A DNA stretch of 64,000 bases from Lumnitzera littorea (Eukaryota; Streptophyta; Magnoliopsida; Myrtales; Combretaceae), in the NCBI GenBank assembly GCA_024138015.1, contig JAMXBB010000010.1, forward strand, positions 83,799,958 through 83,863,957, in the 5' to 3' direction. The notes beneath the pieces are model-generated. The model had not been told where the DNA came from, ran no database searches, and saw only the letters and a list, made by a program, of their open reading frames with translations. Positions 25,101 through 35,900 of this stretch are shown in pieces. A program made the translations under genes and the position numbers. How positions within the stretch are numbered: position 1 is the stretch's first letter; each line of letters starts with the position of its first letter.

Positions 25101-25560
25101 GATATCCACTTATAGTCATTTGATTTGTATATAAGCTCAGAAGTTAGGGTTATAGTTGTTTAGTGATATCGATAACCTTTATTGATGGATTTAGCCTCAC
25201 TATTAGTGTTTACTTATCATGTTAAAGTAGTTGATAATTTAATTAGGGCTTAGCAATCTTTTCATAATTTTATTATCGTTCTAGGGTTTTTTGAGTATTA
25301 GGGTTTTAGGGGTTTTACTTGTTTAACCAGGGTTTTAAGGTTTTGCTTCCTTTAGGGTTTTGGTTTAACCTTTAGGGTTTGGTTTTTTCACTTAGGGTTT
25401 TATTATTAAGTCTGGGTGATTTTAAAAACTATCCGAAGACTTTTTCATCCAACTTCGCTTTTGGGTTACTGAAATCTCATAAGGCTTACAAAGCCACTTT
25501 TATGTGTTGTTTCCACACAATTCTATTTGAATAAATGGTGGAATCGTATATTAGGCACAG
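22190..25560 (-). mobile_element. Probable long LTR, family C copy 1
   Basis: This block shares its layout and word matches with 33,000-36,790. At the left, GAGGGTAAGCTCAACTG..TTTAGTGAGTAACC (22,347) matches GAGGAGTAAACTACAAGAGTTTAATGAGTTATCC (33,111). A T-rich middle follows, then a right end studded with TTAGGGTTTT words (25,262-25,405). On the minus strand it could start TGTGCCTAATATACG at about 25,560, next to the broken end of AAA-ATPase copy C. I did not find a target duplication. Frames inside (24,443-24,814 minus, 22,368-22,652 plus) have no recognisable domain. Confidence 0.4.
24510..24529. repeat. (TG)n microsatellite
   Basis: A 20-base TG run inside repeat C copy 1. Confidence 0.9.
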
Positions 25561-25574
25561 CTTAATATTAAATC

Positions 25575-26420
25575 GGCTTTCTTTTTTGCTTCTTCCTCTT
25601 TAGCCTTCTTCCCTGCTTCTTCCTCCTAAGCTTTTCTCCTTGCTTCTTCCTTAACTTCCTCAAGAGCCTTAATTAACGACTCTAAGCATACTTCTTCATC
25701 TTCATTGTCTAATTTGGGCATCAAATTCTTAGCAACATTAGTTGGAGTCATATCTACCTCCCTTAATAGCTCCTTGATTCTCGGAAAAACCTGATGCAAA
25801 TCAATGTCTAAGTAATTCTTTGCAAGCACTTTGAATGCTTCAAAACTACAATATGACATCTCTATATGCTTATCTATTCTTCCCCTCCTTATTGAAGTCA
25901 ACTTAAGTTTGTCTACAAAATTTGTAGTGGACATAATGATTCTCTACCCACCACAACCCATCAATGAAATTTAATAACCTTAATAAAGTAACCTTGCTAT
26001 CTTTACCTTCTTCCTTCCTTTTTTTTTTTTTTCATCTTTTCAGTAGGATTTTCATCCTTCCCATCTTCACCATCCTTCGAATTCTCCTTCTTCTCCTTCT
26101 TCCTCTATCCTATAAGATCAAGTGAGCAATCAATGTCTTCAATCACTATTATTGACCTACTTGTCATCTCAATCAATAGTTTCCTCAACTCGGTATTGTC
26201 CTTAACTATTGTCAACTCAAGATCATAGACGTCATAATTCATAAAATTTGCCAGTGCAGCAATCATAGTTGATTTCCTAATTTCAAGAGGACCATAAAGA
26301 AGATAACCCCTCCTCCAAGCTTTCCGAAATCTTGCATAATACTCTTTCCCTTTCTTGAACTTCATCAAATCATTCTAAATCTCTTGCTTCTTGCGAAGAT
26401 CCATTGCTAATGTATCAAAA
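25575..26420 (-). pseudogene. AAA-ATPase pseudogene, truncated copy C
   Basis: This minus-strand fragment covers about the middle and C-terminal half of the AAA-ATPase, starting near LAMDP (26,420) and running to the lysine/glutamate-rich tail (25,575). Two long pieces remain readable. 26,105-26,368 contains RGYLLYGP, a damaged P-loop (GPLEIRKS for GPPGTGKS) and an intact Walker B (SIIVIEDIDCS), followed by a stop. 25,626-25,934 contains FVDKLKL, RRGRIDKHIEMSYC and the helical tail. The linker between Walker B and sensor 1 is shifted and shortened (AACCCATCAATG joined directly to ACCACC). The N-terminal half and promoter are missing: similarity ends abruptly at 26,420. It shares two P-loop changes with copy A. 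Confidence 0.92.
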
Positions 26421-26515
26421 TCTCACTTGCTACATCATAGGGGAATTTTTTGCAGAACTATTGTCGTCTGAGAGTTCACCCGAAAGTAATATTAGTGATT
26501 TTGATGATCACTAGG

Positions 26516-28298
26516 TATGCTTTGGTATAGTGATCCCCTTTAGTTGATGGATTGATTGAGACTTCATAATTTTTTTATGAAATTATATGATTTTATTTAT
26601 ATATTTGTAAGTTTAGTAAGTAAGATTGTTGAAACTTCTATATTACATTCTTGGGACTTATGGCAACATACGGCGAAACAATTCCATCTTGATGATCTCG
26701 TTGCATGATAGTTATCTTAGTAAAAAGATGTTTATGTATAATTTTAAAAAACAAAATTTAGTGGAATACCATATTGGAATATAAAATTTATGTCCTTATA
26801 TGCTATGCATTAGATGTTTTGACTTAATCCATCAGCTCCTTCGTCTTTCTTTAAAAACCTAAATACAAAATGTTTAACTGCACTTTATACTTTCTTTTTT
26901 ATTTTATATATATATATATATATATATTCTCCATCTTGTAATTTTGAATTAAATTGTAATATTCAGATAATATCTTAAGAATGTATGGACGTTGACGGGA
27001 ATTTCTCCTTTTCTTTTTCTTTTTTTCTACTATAGTTTGGTTGCCATATTTTTCGATACAATGGTGGACAAATTGTATAGTTTATTCTTTGTTTTGTATA
27101 TTGTCCAAAGTTACTAACAAGATGGTCTTGAGATACCGAACTAAATTAAAAAATTTGTATCATATATTTGATTGTATAAAAATTTATTTCATAATACAGA
27201 ATAAATACTTTTCTAAACTAACTTTCACAAAGTCTATATCATAGTATTAAACTTTATTATAATTTAAATTACGAATAATTGATATTTTTTTAATTTGTAA
27301 ATATTTCAATCATATAATCTATATATAATATTGTATATACTAAATATGGTATAATAGCATTATACTAGTACATTCTCTTTATACTGTAATATCAAATTCT
27401 TCCTTATATTATTTCAGTTTCATTAACTAAACACCATTTTATATTATGTGGACTTGTTGATTAACTTTAGTACAAGATCGATAGCTTCTTTTATCTTCCT
27501 TATTATGACTTAGAATTTGGGTTCCTTCTTAATAATTTTACGATATGTACAAACCTCCGGTTATTTTGCAACTTAAATAAGAAAAAGAACATTTTGTTTG
27601 TGGTTCAAACCATGAAGTATAGAACCGTCTGAACGCTCATACCTTAGGGTTTTTGACGTCATTGCTTATGTTGGCCACGACACAAGGAATGACAACCATA
27701 AAACAGAAAAAATTTAGCACATGTGGAAATGACCAAGTCTATACCACTAGAGTACAAAAGGTCAATGCAGTCGCAACTGCTTTTCTTTCTTCCAGACGCG
27801 TGTTGATAAAATTGTGGAGAGATCTAGGGAATGAAAATAAAAAATAAAAAATCATCGAGTTTAGTCTGTCAGGTCTTTATCATGTATCTGAGTTTTAAAA
27901 TAGATTTAAACATTATTTTCCTTCACATTACACGAGATCTGAAGTCATGCATTAGGACCAGTAGAAATTTGCTTTGCTTGGGAAGACAACGGAAAGGGAA
28001 AACGAGTAGAGTGAAGATTAAAAGCGGAAAGACAGAGGGCAGGTGAAATCTATGTGTGATTTAGTATCGGTGTGAATTCAACCTGCATAACACAAAGCAA
28101 GAGAAAAAAAAAAAAGTATATGTATACTTGGACTTGAACAAAATTAAGAAAATCTCTTCAGAAAATCCTTATTCTTATTAGGGTACTTCCAATATTACAT
28201 AAAGAAGTAAGAGACGAACTATAAAATAAGTTAAATCTAAAAATATCCAATGAAACAATACACGAGGCGTATCACTTCCAGGATAGTCTATCTTCAAG
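26516..28298. repeat. Segmental duplication unit B, 3' flank of the intact AAA-ATPase
   Basis: Parallel to 4,736-6,360, with the same order of landmarks. It carries a longer TA tract (26,904-26,928) and an extra segment of about 175 bp at 27,048-27,223. No protein-coding sequence is seen; the open frames are low-complexity or shared non-coding words. The 95 bases between copy C and this block (26,421-26,515) match neither unit. Confidence 0.85.
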
Positions 28299-29873
28299 CT
28301 AGTGGAAACCATTTTCCTTCACTTCCTTAACAGATGATTTCTCTTCTTTTCCATCCTTAAGTTTAGCTTCTTCCTCCTCAGCTTTCTTCTTTGGTTCTTC
28401 TTTTTCCTCAGCTTTTTTCTTTGCTTCTTCCTCTTCAGCTTTCTTTGCCGCTTCTTCTTCCTGAGCTTTTTTCCTTGCTTCTTCCTTAGCTTCCTCAAGA
28501 GCCCGAATTAAATACAACAAGCATACTTCTTCATCTTCATCGTCCGATTTAGGCATCAAGTTCTCGGCAACATCAGCTGGAGTCATATCTACCTCCCCTA
28601 ATAGCTCCTTAATTCTCGGAAAAAGCCGATGCAAATCAATGTCTAAGTAATTCTTTGCAAGCACTTTGAATGCTTCGAAACCACAATAAGACATCTCTAT
28701 ATGCTTATCCATTCTTCCTCTCCTTATCAATGCTGGATCAAGTTTGTCCACAAAATTTGTAGTGAACACAATGATTCTCTCCCCACCACAAGCTGACCAC
28801 AACCCATCAATGAAATTCAATAATCCTGATAAAGTAACCTTACTATCTTTACCTTCTTCCTTTTTTTTCATCTTTTCAGCAGGATTTTCATCCTTCCCAT
28901 CTTCACCATCCTCCGAATTCTCCTTCTCCTTCTTCCTCTGTCCTGTAAGATCAAGCGAGCAATCAATGTCTTCGATCACTATTATCGACTTACTCGTTGT
29001 ATCAATCAACAGTTTCCTTAGCTCTGTATTGTCCTTAACTGTTGTCAACTCAAGATCATAGACGTCATAGTTCATAAAATTCGCCATTGCAGCAATCATG
29101 GTTGATTTCCCTGTTCCAGGAGGACCATAAAGAAGATAACCCCTCTTCCAAGCCTTCCCGATTCTCACATAATACTCCTTCCCTTTCCTGAACTTCGTCA
29201 AATCATTCAAAATCTCCTGCTTCTTGCCAGGATCCATTGCTAATGTATCGAAAGTCGCAGGATGCTCAAACACCACATGACTCCACTTTGATGACTTGTA
29301 ACCATACCAACTATTGCTAGGATTGTTCGTGAATAACTTTCTCTGGCGATTTTCAGAAACAATAGCTTTTCCTTGTGACAGGACATGTTTAATATAAGTG
29401 TCTGTGATCAAATCTCTGTGTCTCTTATGGACTCTCAGCCGAAAATACCTAGTACCTTCCGAGGTACTAGGAAGCCATGAAAATGAGTTTGTTTTAGGAG
29501 TTACAGTCACCGATGACCACCAAAGCTTTATTCCTTGATACTCATCAAATATTTCCTCATCTTCATCCATACTGAGCACAAGAGATCCACTCTCCTTCAC
29601 GGTGTCTGCCCTTAGCCGCCGTGCTCGGGTGGTGGCCTTGGCGCTCAGGTAATTTTGGATAGCGGTGTAGACCTCGCTCCGTTTAAGCCGTTCCCCGACG
29701 AATTCAGAGAAGGTAATACGGATGTAAGGATTGAAATAACAATAGATTTTGTTTGTGAATTTTTCAACATGACTTCGAAGCTCTGGTGGACAGTACTGGC
29801 GAAACACGGCCCATGCAAACATAAGACCAGCCATTACTGATCCCAAATGATTCCATATTTCGAATGGACTCAT
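28299..29873 (-). CDS. AAA-ATPase, AATP1/ASD (BCS1-like) family, membrane-anchored
   Basis: An intronless 524-residue ATPase, the only intact gene in the window. Residues 1-45 hold the conserved start (MSPFEIWNHLGSVMAGLMF) with one likely membrane helix (about 9-25). A plant-specific N-terminal domain follows (about 26-210). The AAA core has Walker A GPPGTGKST (250-258), Walker B IIVIED (297-302), sensor-1 TTN (371-373) and the arginine-finger region RRGR (384-387). The tail (about 460-520) is a lysine/glutamate-rich likely coiled coil. Plant relatives are ER- or mitochondria-associated ATPases, often stress- or seed-related; the substrate is unknown and the location of this one is inferred. 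I chose the ATG at 29,871-29,873: the open frame runs 18 codons further but reaches only a TTG, with an in-frame TGA just before it, and the family begins near this Met. The TATA box about 70 bases upstream fits. A charged insert of about 30 residues separates Walker B from sensor 1, as usual in this family. Confidence 0.95.
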   Translation of the reverse strand: MSPFEIWNHLGSVMAGLMFAWAVFRQYCPPELRSHVEKFTNKIYCYFNPYIRITFSEFVGERLKRSEVYTAIQNYLSAKATTRARRLRADTVKESGSLVLSMDEDEEIFDEYQGIKLWWSSVTVTPKTNSFSWLPSTSEGTRYFRLRVHKRHRDLITDTYIKHVLSQGKAIVSENRQRKLFTNNPSNSWYGYKSSKWSHVVFEHPATFDTLAMDPGKKQEILNDLTKFRKGKEYYVRIGKAWKRGYLLYGPPGTGKSTMIAAMANFMNYDVYDLELTTVKDNTELRKLLIDTTSKSIIVIEDIDCSLDLTGQRKKEKENSEDGEDGKDENPAEKMKKKEEGKDSKVTLSGLLNFIDGLWSACGGERIIVFTTNFVDKLDPALIRRGRMDKHIEMSYCGFEAFKVLAKNYLDIDLHRLFPRIKELLGEVDMTPADVAENLMPKSDDEDEEVCLLYLIRALEEAKEEARKKAQEEEAAKKAEEEEAKKKAEEKEEPKKKAEEEEAKLKDGKEEKSSVKEVKENGFH

Positions 29874-29939
29874 CTTCCCTTTTTGTGTAGATGATGAATT
29901 GATTTGTTGCAATTGCAATTGTTGCAAGGCTCAACTGTT

Positions 29940-29949
29940 CTTATTTATG
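29940..29949 (-). promoter_or_regulatory. TATA box of the intact AAA-ATPase gene
   Basis: CATAAATAAG on the minus strand, about 70 bases before the chosen ATG. A start of transcription 25-35 bases downstream would fall near 29,915, giving a leader of about 40 bases and supporting the ATG at 29,873. The copy A equivalent is the stronger CATATATAAG. Upstream similarity with copy A continues to about 30,138. Confidence 0.6.
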
Positions 29950-30138
29950 TTGATAATATGTGAATAAGTAATTTGTCTTCTTGGACTGCGAAACTTCCTG
30001 GAACTTGCTGGTGTAGTATTAGGAATTTACTACTTCTCATTTATTTATTTTTTTTTGGAATGAAACAAAGACTAAGACTAAGACTAAGGACCGTTCGTCT
30101 ACATTGTATTGTCCCTATCCAGTAGCCCTCGTTTGAAA

Positions 30139-30630
30139 AATGAGGCACCAAATGAGCACATAAGGCATGGGCTAATAGGCTTGCATGAATCAAAATGTAT
30201 AAAAAAATCAAAATGAAACCTGCATAGATTATTAAACTTATTGTACAGCAATACTATTAGGTGCTCTACTGATGTCGTGACAAAATATATAGGATGACGA
30301 GTATACAACAAATGGACTTCTTAATTCTTATCGTGTTATTCATATTCTACATAACAAATCAATTTCTTATGTAATAATTAATGAAGAAAAAAATATTCAT
30401 TTAACCTAATAAAAAATTATAAACATGTCTAGCAGGTCCAAAAGTAAGTACCCTCCTATTAGGATAGCAAGGCGAGTGATGGATATATGATTAAAAATTT
30501 TATAAGATTTTAGGACGAATTTGAAAACATTGTTAGTATAGCAACACAAGCTTTAGGCTTTTATGACCTGTATCATACCTATCTCTTTTGCATCCCTATA
30601 AAAGTGGTTAATTTGCTTTAATATAATAGA
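30139..30630. other. Intergenic, no gene seen
   Basis: This 0.5 kb lies between the duplicated promoter and the next duplicated block. It occupies the place of about 3.4 kb in unit A. No motif is recognised. Confidence 0.5.
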
Positions 30631-31500
30631 TATTAATATAAGTAATATGTTCTTAACAAGGGTCATATTCAATTAATTAGGTCTACCTCAAAACAAATGG
30701 ATATAACTTTTTTAGGATGGGGTGATGTAACATGTCTCATGTCATAGGTGGAAGATGTTAAAATTTGGACTTAGTTCATGTGCACCCTTAGACTTAATGC
30801 ATTAGGTATGTGGACGTACATTTTATTGTGAAAAAGCAGTTGTATGTTTATCACAAATAAATTAAATTATTGGTCCTAAATTAGTGATCAATTTATTATA
30901 TTAATAATGAGCATGGTTATCTTTTAATAGTATGGGTTATATATGTAAAATATATATATATATGTGTAGATACTTTATGCTACTAATAATAATGGATGGG
31001 CTCTTTCAATAGTCCAACCCATATTTTTATTGCTAAAGTTACGGTCCTTAGCTATGTGTGCAATATATATATATATATTAAAGCCTCCATCTCATTTACT
31101 CTCTAACGAGTTTTCCTATAAATCAAAGAGAGAATCCTACATATAGCAACTAGAAGAACATCCACCTACATAATTGCTACAAATCAATGGAATAAGATAC
31201 ACTTTTATTTCATCTCAAATTGAATAATTTTCTATGTAAGCTATTTTGATTTTGGGTATTAGAGTTTGAAGGTTTTCCTCAATAATTCTATCAGTGGAAA
31301 CTTCTCCGAAGGAGGATTCATCCACAAACAATTCTCGCTAACAAAGCATTAAGTTAAGATAAGACAGAAAGGTCACATAAAAAATATGAAGAAAATGATG
31401 AGGGCGGTTAACTGCAATTTTTTCTCTTTTCATATCAAGACAAATAATGAACTGGAAAGGCATCACATATCGCAACTAATCCTCGATACACTCCTTTAAT
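30631..31500. repeat. Segmental duplication block (unit B), split by a solo LTR
   Basis: It matches 12,889-13,130 on both sides of the LTR at 30,756-31,293 (GATGTAACATGTCTCATGTC on the left; GGAGGATTCATCCA and CTCTTTTCATATCAA on the right). Non-coding. Confidence 0.75.
30756..31293 (+). mobile_element. 538-bp solo LTR, probably Ty1/copia
   Basis: The block starts TGTTAAAATTTGG and ends ATTCTATCA. It interrupts sequence that is continuous in unit A (near 12,993-13,011). GTGGA follows the right end (31,294-31,298) and is also found three bases before the left end (30,748-30,752), so the target duplication is GTGGA if the true left end is slightly further out. TATA-like tracts at 31,066-31,080 and a TTTCCTATAAATCAAAG stretch near 31,112 fit an LTR promoter. 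There is no internal region. Its short length and TGTT start favour copia. Confidence 0.75.
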
Positions 31501-31814
31501 TGGTAGATTACTCTTAACACCCAAAACCAATATTTTTCCATTTTTCTGGTTAGCCTTTTTATCTTTGAGAAAAGTGAACAAAAAACCTACCAATCTCTAT
31601 AGAAGTGCTTTTTGATCCTCTATATAATAATTTTACCGTTTAAAAAATTTGGTGAATTATTAATACATTTTATATTTATTTTATATCTACTTAGACTTCT
31701 TATTTTTAAAATCGAGTGCCTAAACCTCCCAAATTTCTAAAAGGATATGATTTTAGATCCTATTTCTATTTATCCATCGATAATGTTATTAAAAATGTTA
31801 AAAACGTTTTCTTT

Positions 31815-32225
31815 AGAAAAAAAAAAAAAGAGTAAAATGGTCTAGGGAACCAGAAGGCACCTTTTTGAGGATTTGTAGGTCTAAATGTTCAATTTCATAG
31901 ATAAAATAACTAGTTACACATATAGGAAATATAAGGAGATATATTTGCAATTTAAAAAAAAAAAAAGGAGTAAAGTATTGTAGTATATATTAATTAGTTC
32001 ATTTGATGGTAACTAGTAAAATAGGATTTAAAAACACATTTTAAAAATGCTTAAGCGTCAATCTCTCACAAAACACCCTGAACAAACCCTAGTTGTTGCC
32101 TTCTTCTCCAAAACTATTCATTTCCTTCACCATGTTAGCCCACATAACCATCATTATTGATTTTAATATCCATAAATTCTCACTTTTTCCTTAAATAAAA
32201 AATTATAGATATATTATTTTCATCA
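31815..32225. repeat. Segmental duplication block (unit B) matching 19,571-20,000
   Basis: The last block I can pair with unit A; beyond about 32,225 the two diverge. It contains a CTCTCACAAAACACCCTGAACAAACCCTAG leader-like string but no recognisable protein. Confidence 0.7.
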
Positions 32226-32999
32226 AAACCCTCAAGGGGCCATAATAGAATTACCCTAAAGTTACCATGTCGAGTGTGTACTCCTAATATAAAAATTGTT
32301 TTACTAGTTTGAGATTGTAAAATTCTAATTAAATATTTACTCATTACATTTAATAAAAATACATATAGTAGATTTATATGAAAATTTCGAGGAAATAAAA
32401 ATTTAATAGTTCACTAAAACTTTAGAAAATTGAAGCCCCTTACTAAACAATAAGTGATAGGAATCAACTTCCCGAATCAATCATGCACAGCTGAGCTAGA
32501 AAACTCTAAAGACTTATGTAGAGAATATTAATTTGAGGCTCCATCTAAGACAAGAATTACTATCCCAACTCTACATTTCACTCTATTGTTGACTTGAGTA
32601 CTAAGCTCTCATGTGTGCTAACATGGTTCTTGAAGCTGTCGAGTAGACATGCCAATCTGCTAAGCATATAGGTTGACTATTAGGACCTTATAGGGAGTCT
32701 AGTAGGATTACCTACAATTTTTATATCATGTGATGTACCTATAATACGAAAATTACTTCACCAGTCAGAGATTGCAAGACTTTAAATAATTTATCACTAA
32801 AGTTTATAAATTGTTAATTGATTAACATAAAATATTAATAACTATGGATATCCAATATTTCACAACTTTTTAAAACCATAGAGAATCGATATCTCTTACC
32901 AAATGATAAAATCAAATAGTATATACTTAAAATTTAAACTTATTGAAGTTACAAAATCCAAATATATAAGTAGTATTTGCATTTAAAGTTTCAAATGAA
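32226..32999. other. Intergenic with a diffuse internal repeat, no gene
   Basis: A loose direct repetition links 32,265-32,460 with 32,720-32,915 (each has AAAATT/TTTTAC, GAGATTG and TTACYAAA-AATRA words in the same order). No coding signal is seen. Confidence 0.4.
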
Positions 33000-35900
33000 C
33001 TATACAATCTCTCTTTAATTCTAACCTCTAAAACATCTCAATACTTGCACTCAACGCTCAGCTCTTAACTCATATCCGATTATCTATCAACCTACAAAAG
33101 AAAAACTATTGAGGAGTAAACTACAAGAGTTTAATGAGTTATCCATCGTACTATATTGGCAAGCAAATTATTAAATAAATTATTACAACTATATGAATAC
33201 ATGTACATATAGTATGCCAAATAATATATGCAGTTGACCGATGCTGCATATAACATCGGATTTTAATGCCCTTTGAGGTAAGAGTTAGAGATATATTGGC
33301 ATCAATCACAACCGAGCTCTAGCACTTGAGTTTTTAACCATAAATTTAAATTTCATATTTCATGAAATACATTCTATTTCTAAGAAATCTAGCAGTACAA
33401 AAAATCTCATGTCTAGTGATGAGGTGGCCATCATAGTCTACATTCATGCCCTTCAGTAGAGGTCTCTAAACTCAACCCTTAACCATACGATTGACATCTC
33501 TACCACTTAGTAAACCCGTAGGTTAGAGTAAGGTCATGTTGTACATGTGTACCATACTAAACACTTTAATTTAATATATAGAAACAATCCCTGCAAAGCT
33601 TCTTTTAATCTCCGCGTAAAGTGACGATCGGAATAAGTAATGCAATGCATGATTGATGCATAATCCTTTTAATTTAAGATAAGCCAAATATAACTAAGCT
33701 AAATTATAGAGCAACCAATCAATATCAACAAATCATGTAACAATCAATCATACAACCAAATCTTCAACTATTGTGTTTAACGATATTTTGCATGGTAATC
33801 AACTAATATTAAGCATATGCATATCTTGAACCCCCCATACATCAAGTTATTAATATTTAATTTAGGTGCATTAACTACAAATATAAAATAAGTATAGAGT
33901 CATCGGGAGTACTTACTCGGGTATGATGTTTTTCAAGCATCGTAATAATCCATAAGAAGATTTAAACTTTCGTTAGGATCACCTTATTATTATAAAGTAA
34001 AAAAGTAATAAGTAATAAGTAATAAGTAACTGAGTAACTAAGTAAACTAGTTATTCTATGTAATTGTTTACCTAAATCTACTTAGGTTTTTATCAGTTTC
34101 CCTCTTATTAAACTCTTTTGTTAATCATATATAACTTTTTCGTTTTACTGTTTATATTTATAAACTTATAGTCAATTTTTATCATTTTTAGACATACATT
34201 CACAAAATAAGGTCCGTTTTGAACGTTAAAACCCGTATTTTTTGAAATAAGCCTAAATTGTTATAAATTTAATTTTTTTGACTTAAATATTTTTATTTGT
34301 AAAATTTTGAGTTTTCTTTATTATTTTACATCTTAATTAATTTCTAAATTTCATATTTTTATGATTTCTTATTTTTAGCTTTAATTTATGTAGTCTTTAT
34401 TATTTTCTTATTTTAAGCTTGATTTACTATTTATTATAATTTTTTTATTATTATTAGTTTACTTAATTAAATTTATTATTATTCCTTAATTATTTAGAAG
34501 TTTTCGATTTAATTATTTATTTGGATATATTTGCTAATGTGGCATGTTTTGATTAATCCACATGGCACTTTATTAAGTTTTTTTAATTTTTTTATTTCTT
34601 AAATTTTATATTATTATTAAGTATATTTATATTTTATCATATTTATTTAATTACTAAATTATAGGCCTTAATTATGTATTATAGTTTGGCCCATAATATA
34701 TATATGTATATTATATTATATTACATTAAATAAATATATTTTGTATATGTACAATTATACTTATGTACTTATGTGTTTATGTACATGCCTATATCCTCAA
34801 TTATTTTATTATGTTTGATGTTTTATTATATGTACTTATGTTCAATATATTATTATATACGCTCATACATATACATATGTACATATGTATTCTTATTTAT
34901 ACTATTATACTTAATATATTGTTAGATACACTTATACTTGGTATATTAGTATATGTACCTATACGTATATACAAGTTTACATACATATATCTATACTATA
35001 GGCATACGTATCTACACGTATTTATACATGTGCTACACTTTTATTGTATGTATTTATACATAAGTTTATACGTACTTTTGTATGTGTATATTTATATGCA
35101 TTTTTATATTTTCTAAGTATTATTTTAAAAGAATTTCAATATGATACCTATACACATATATACATATTTTTTATTTACATTTATGTATGTATATATATAT
35201 ATATATACTTAACATTTCCTATGTATAGGCTTATGTATGTATATATTTTATACTACATAAGGGTATATATGTAAGTATTTATATGTATTCCTTATCTTAT
35301 TTCTTTGTTCAGTCATGTACATATGTTTATTAAGTATTTATATATATCTAAGTATAATTCATATATATATATATACATACTTTAACTAAGCTTATAGTAT
35401 ATTTTTACAATTAAGTATATATCTATCTTCATATGGTTAGCAGTACATATGCACATATATATACTATTTCTAAAATATTAAGAATATGTACCCAAAATTC
35501 TATTATATAAGCATACACATCTTACCAAATATATCATCAATACATATACATATATATATAACATAAAAGAAACTTGTATAACTAATTTAGAAGTAAGGAT
35601 AAATAGAATATATGAAGAAAATAGAACATTACTTGTTTTCTTGAATTGTTTGGAAATGAATTTCCTCCCCTTGCCCACCTTTTGATGTTAGTTAATTACT
35701 TGGTTAGTAGTGTATTAGAGTTAGAGTTAGATGAGAGGAAAAGAAGGGAAAATAAAAGGTTGAAGATGGAAATAAAGAGAGAAAGTGTATTGGCTATAAT
35801 TTGAAGAAGATGGGGTTAATTTTGTTTGTGATTTTATAAACAATTCAAGAAGAATATAGAAGATTCTAATGGACACATGTAGCTCACGGTAAGAAAGGAA

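Noticed and set aside
23340..25410. TTTAGGG-like words suggesting an interstitial telomere or a subtelomere
   Set aside because: Spacing is irregular and the words occur at the equivalent end of another family C repeat, so they belong to that repeat.
25626..26368. Copy C as a functional split AAA-ATPase
   Set aside because: The P-loop is destroyed, a stop follows Walker B, the N-terminal half and promoter are missing and the linker is shifted.
28744..29061. 105-codon plus-strand frame
   Set aside because: It is the antisense of the AAA-ATPase core and charged insert.
34763..35274. Two overlapping open frames of 117 and 76 codons rich in Y, I, L and H
   Set aside because: They are translations of a TATA/TGTA low-complexity tract, with no motif and no codon pattern expected of a gene.
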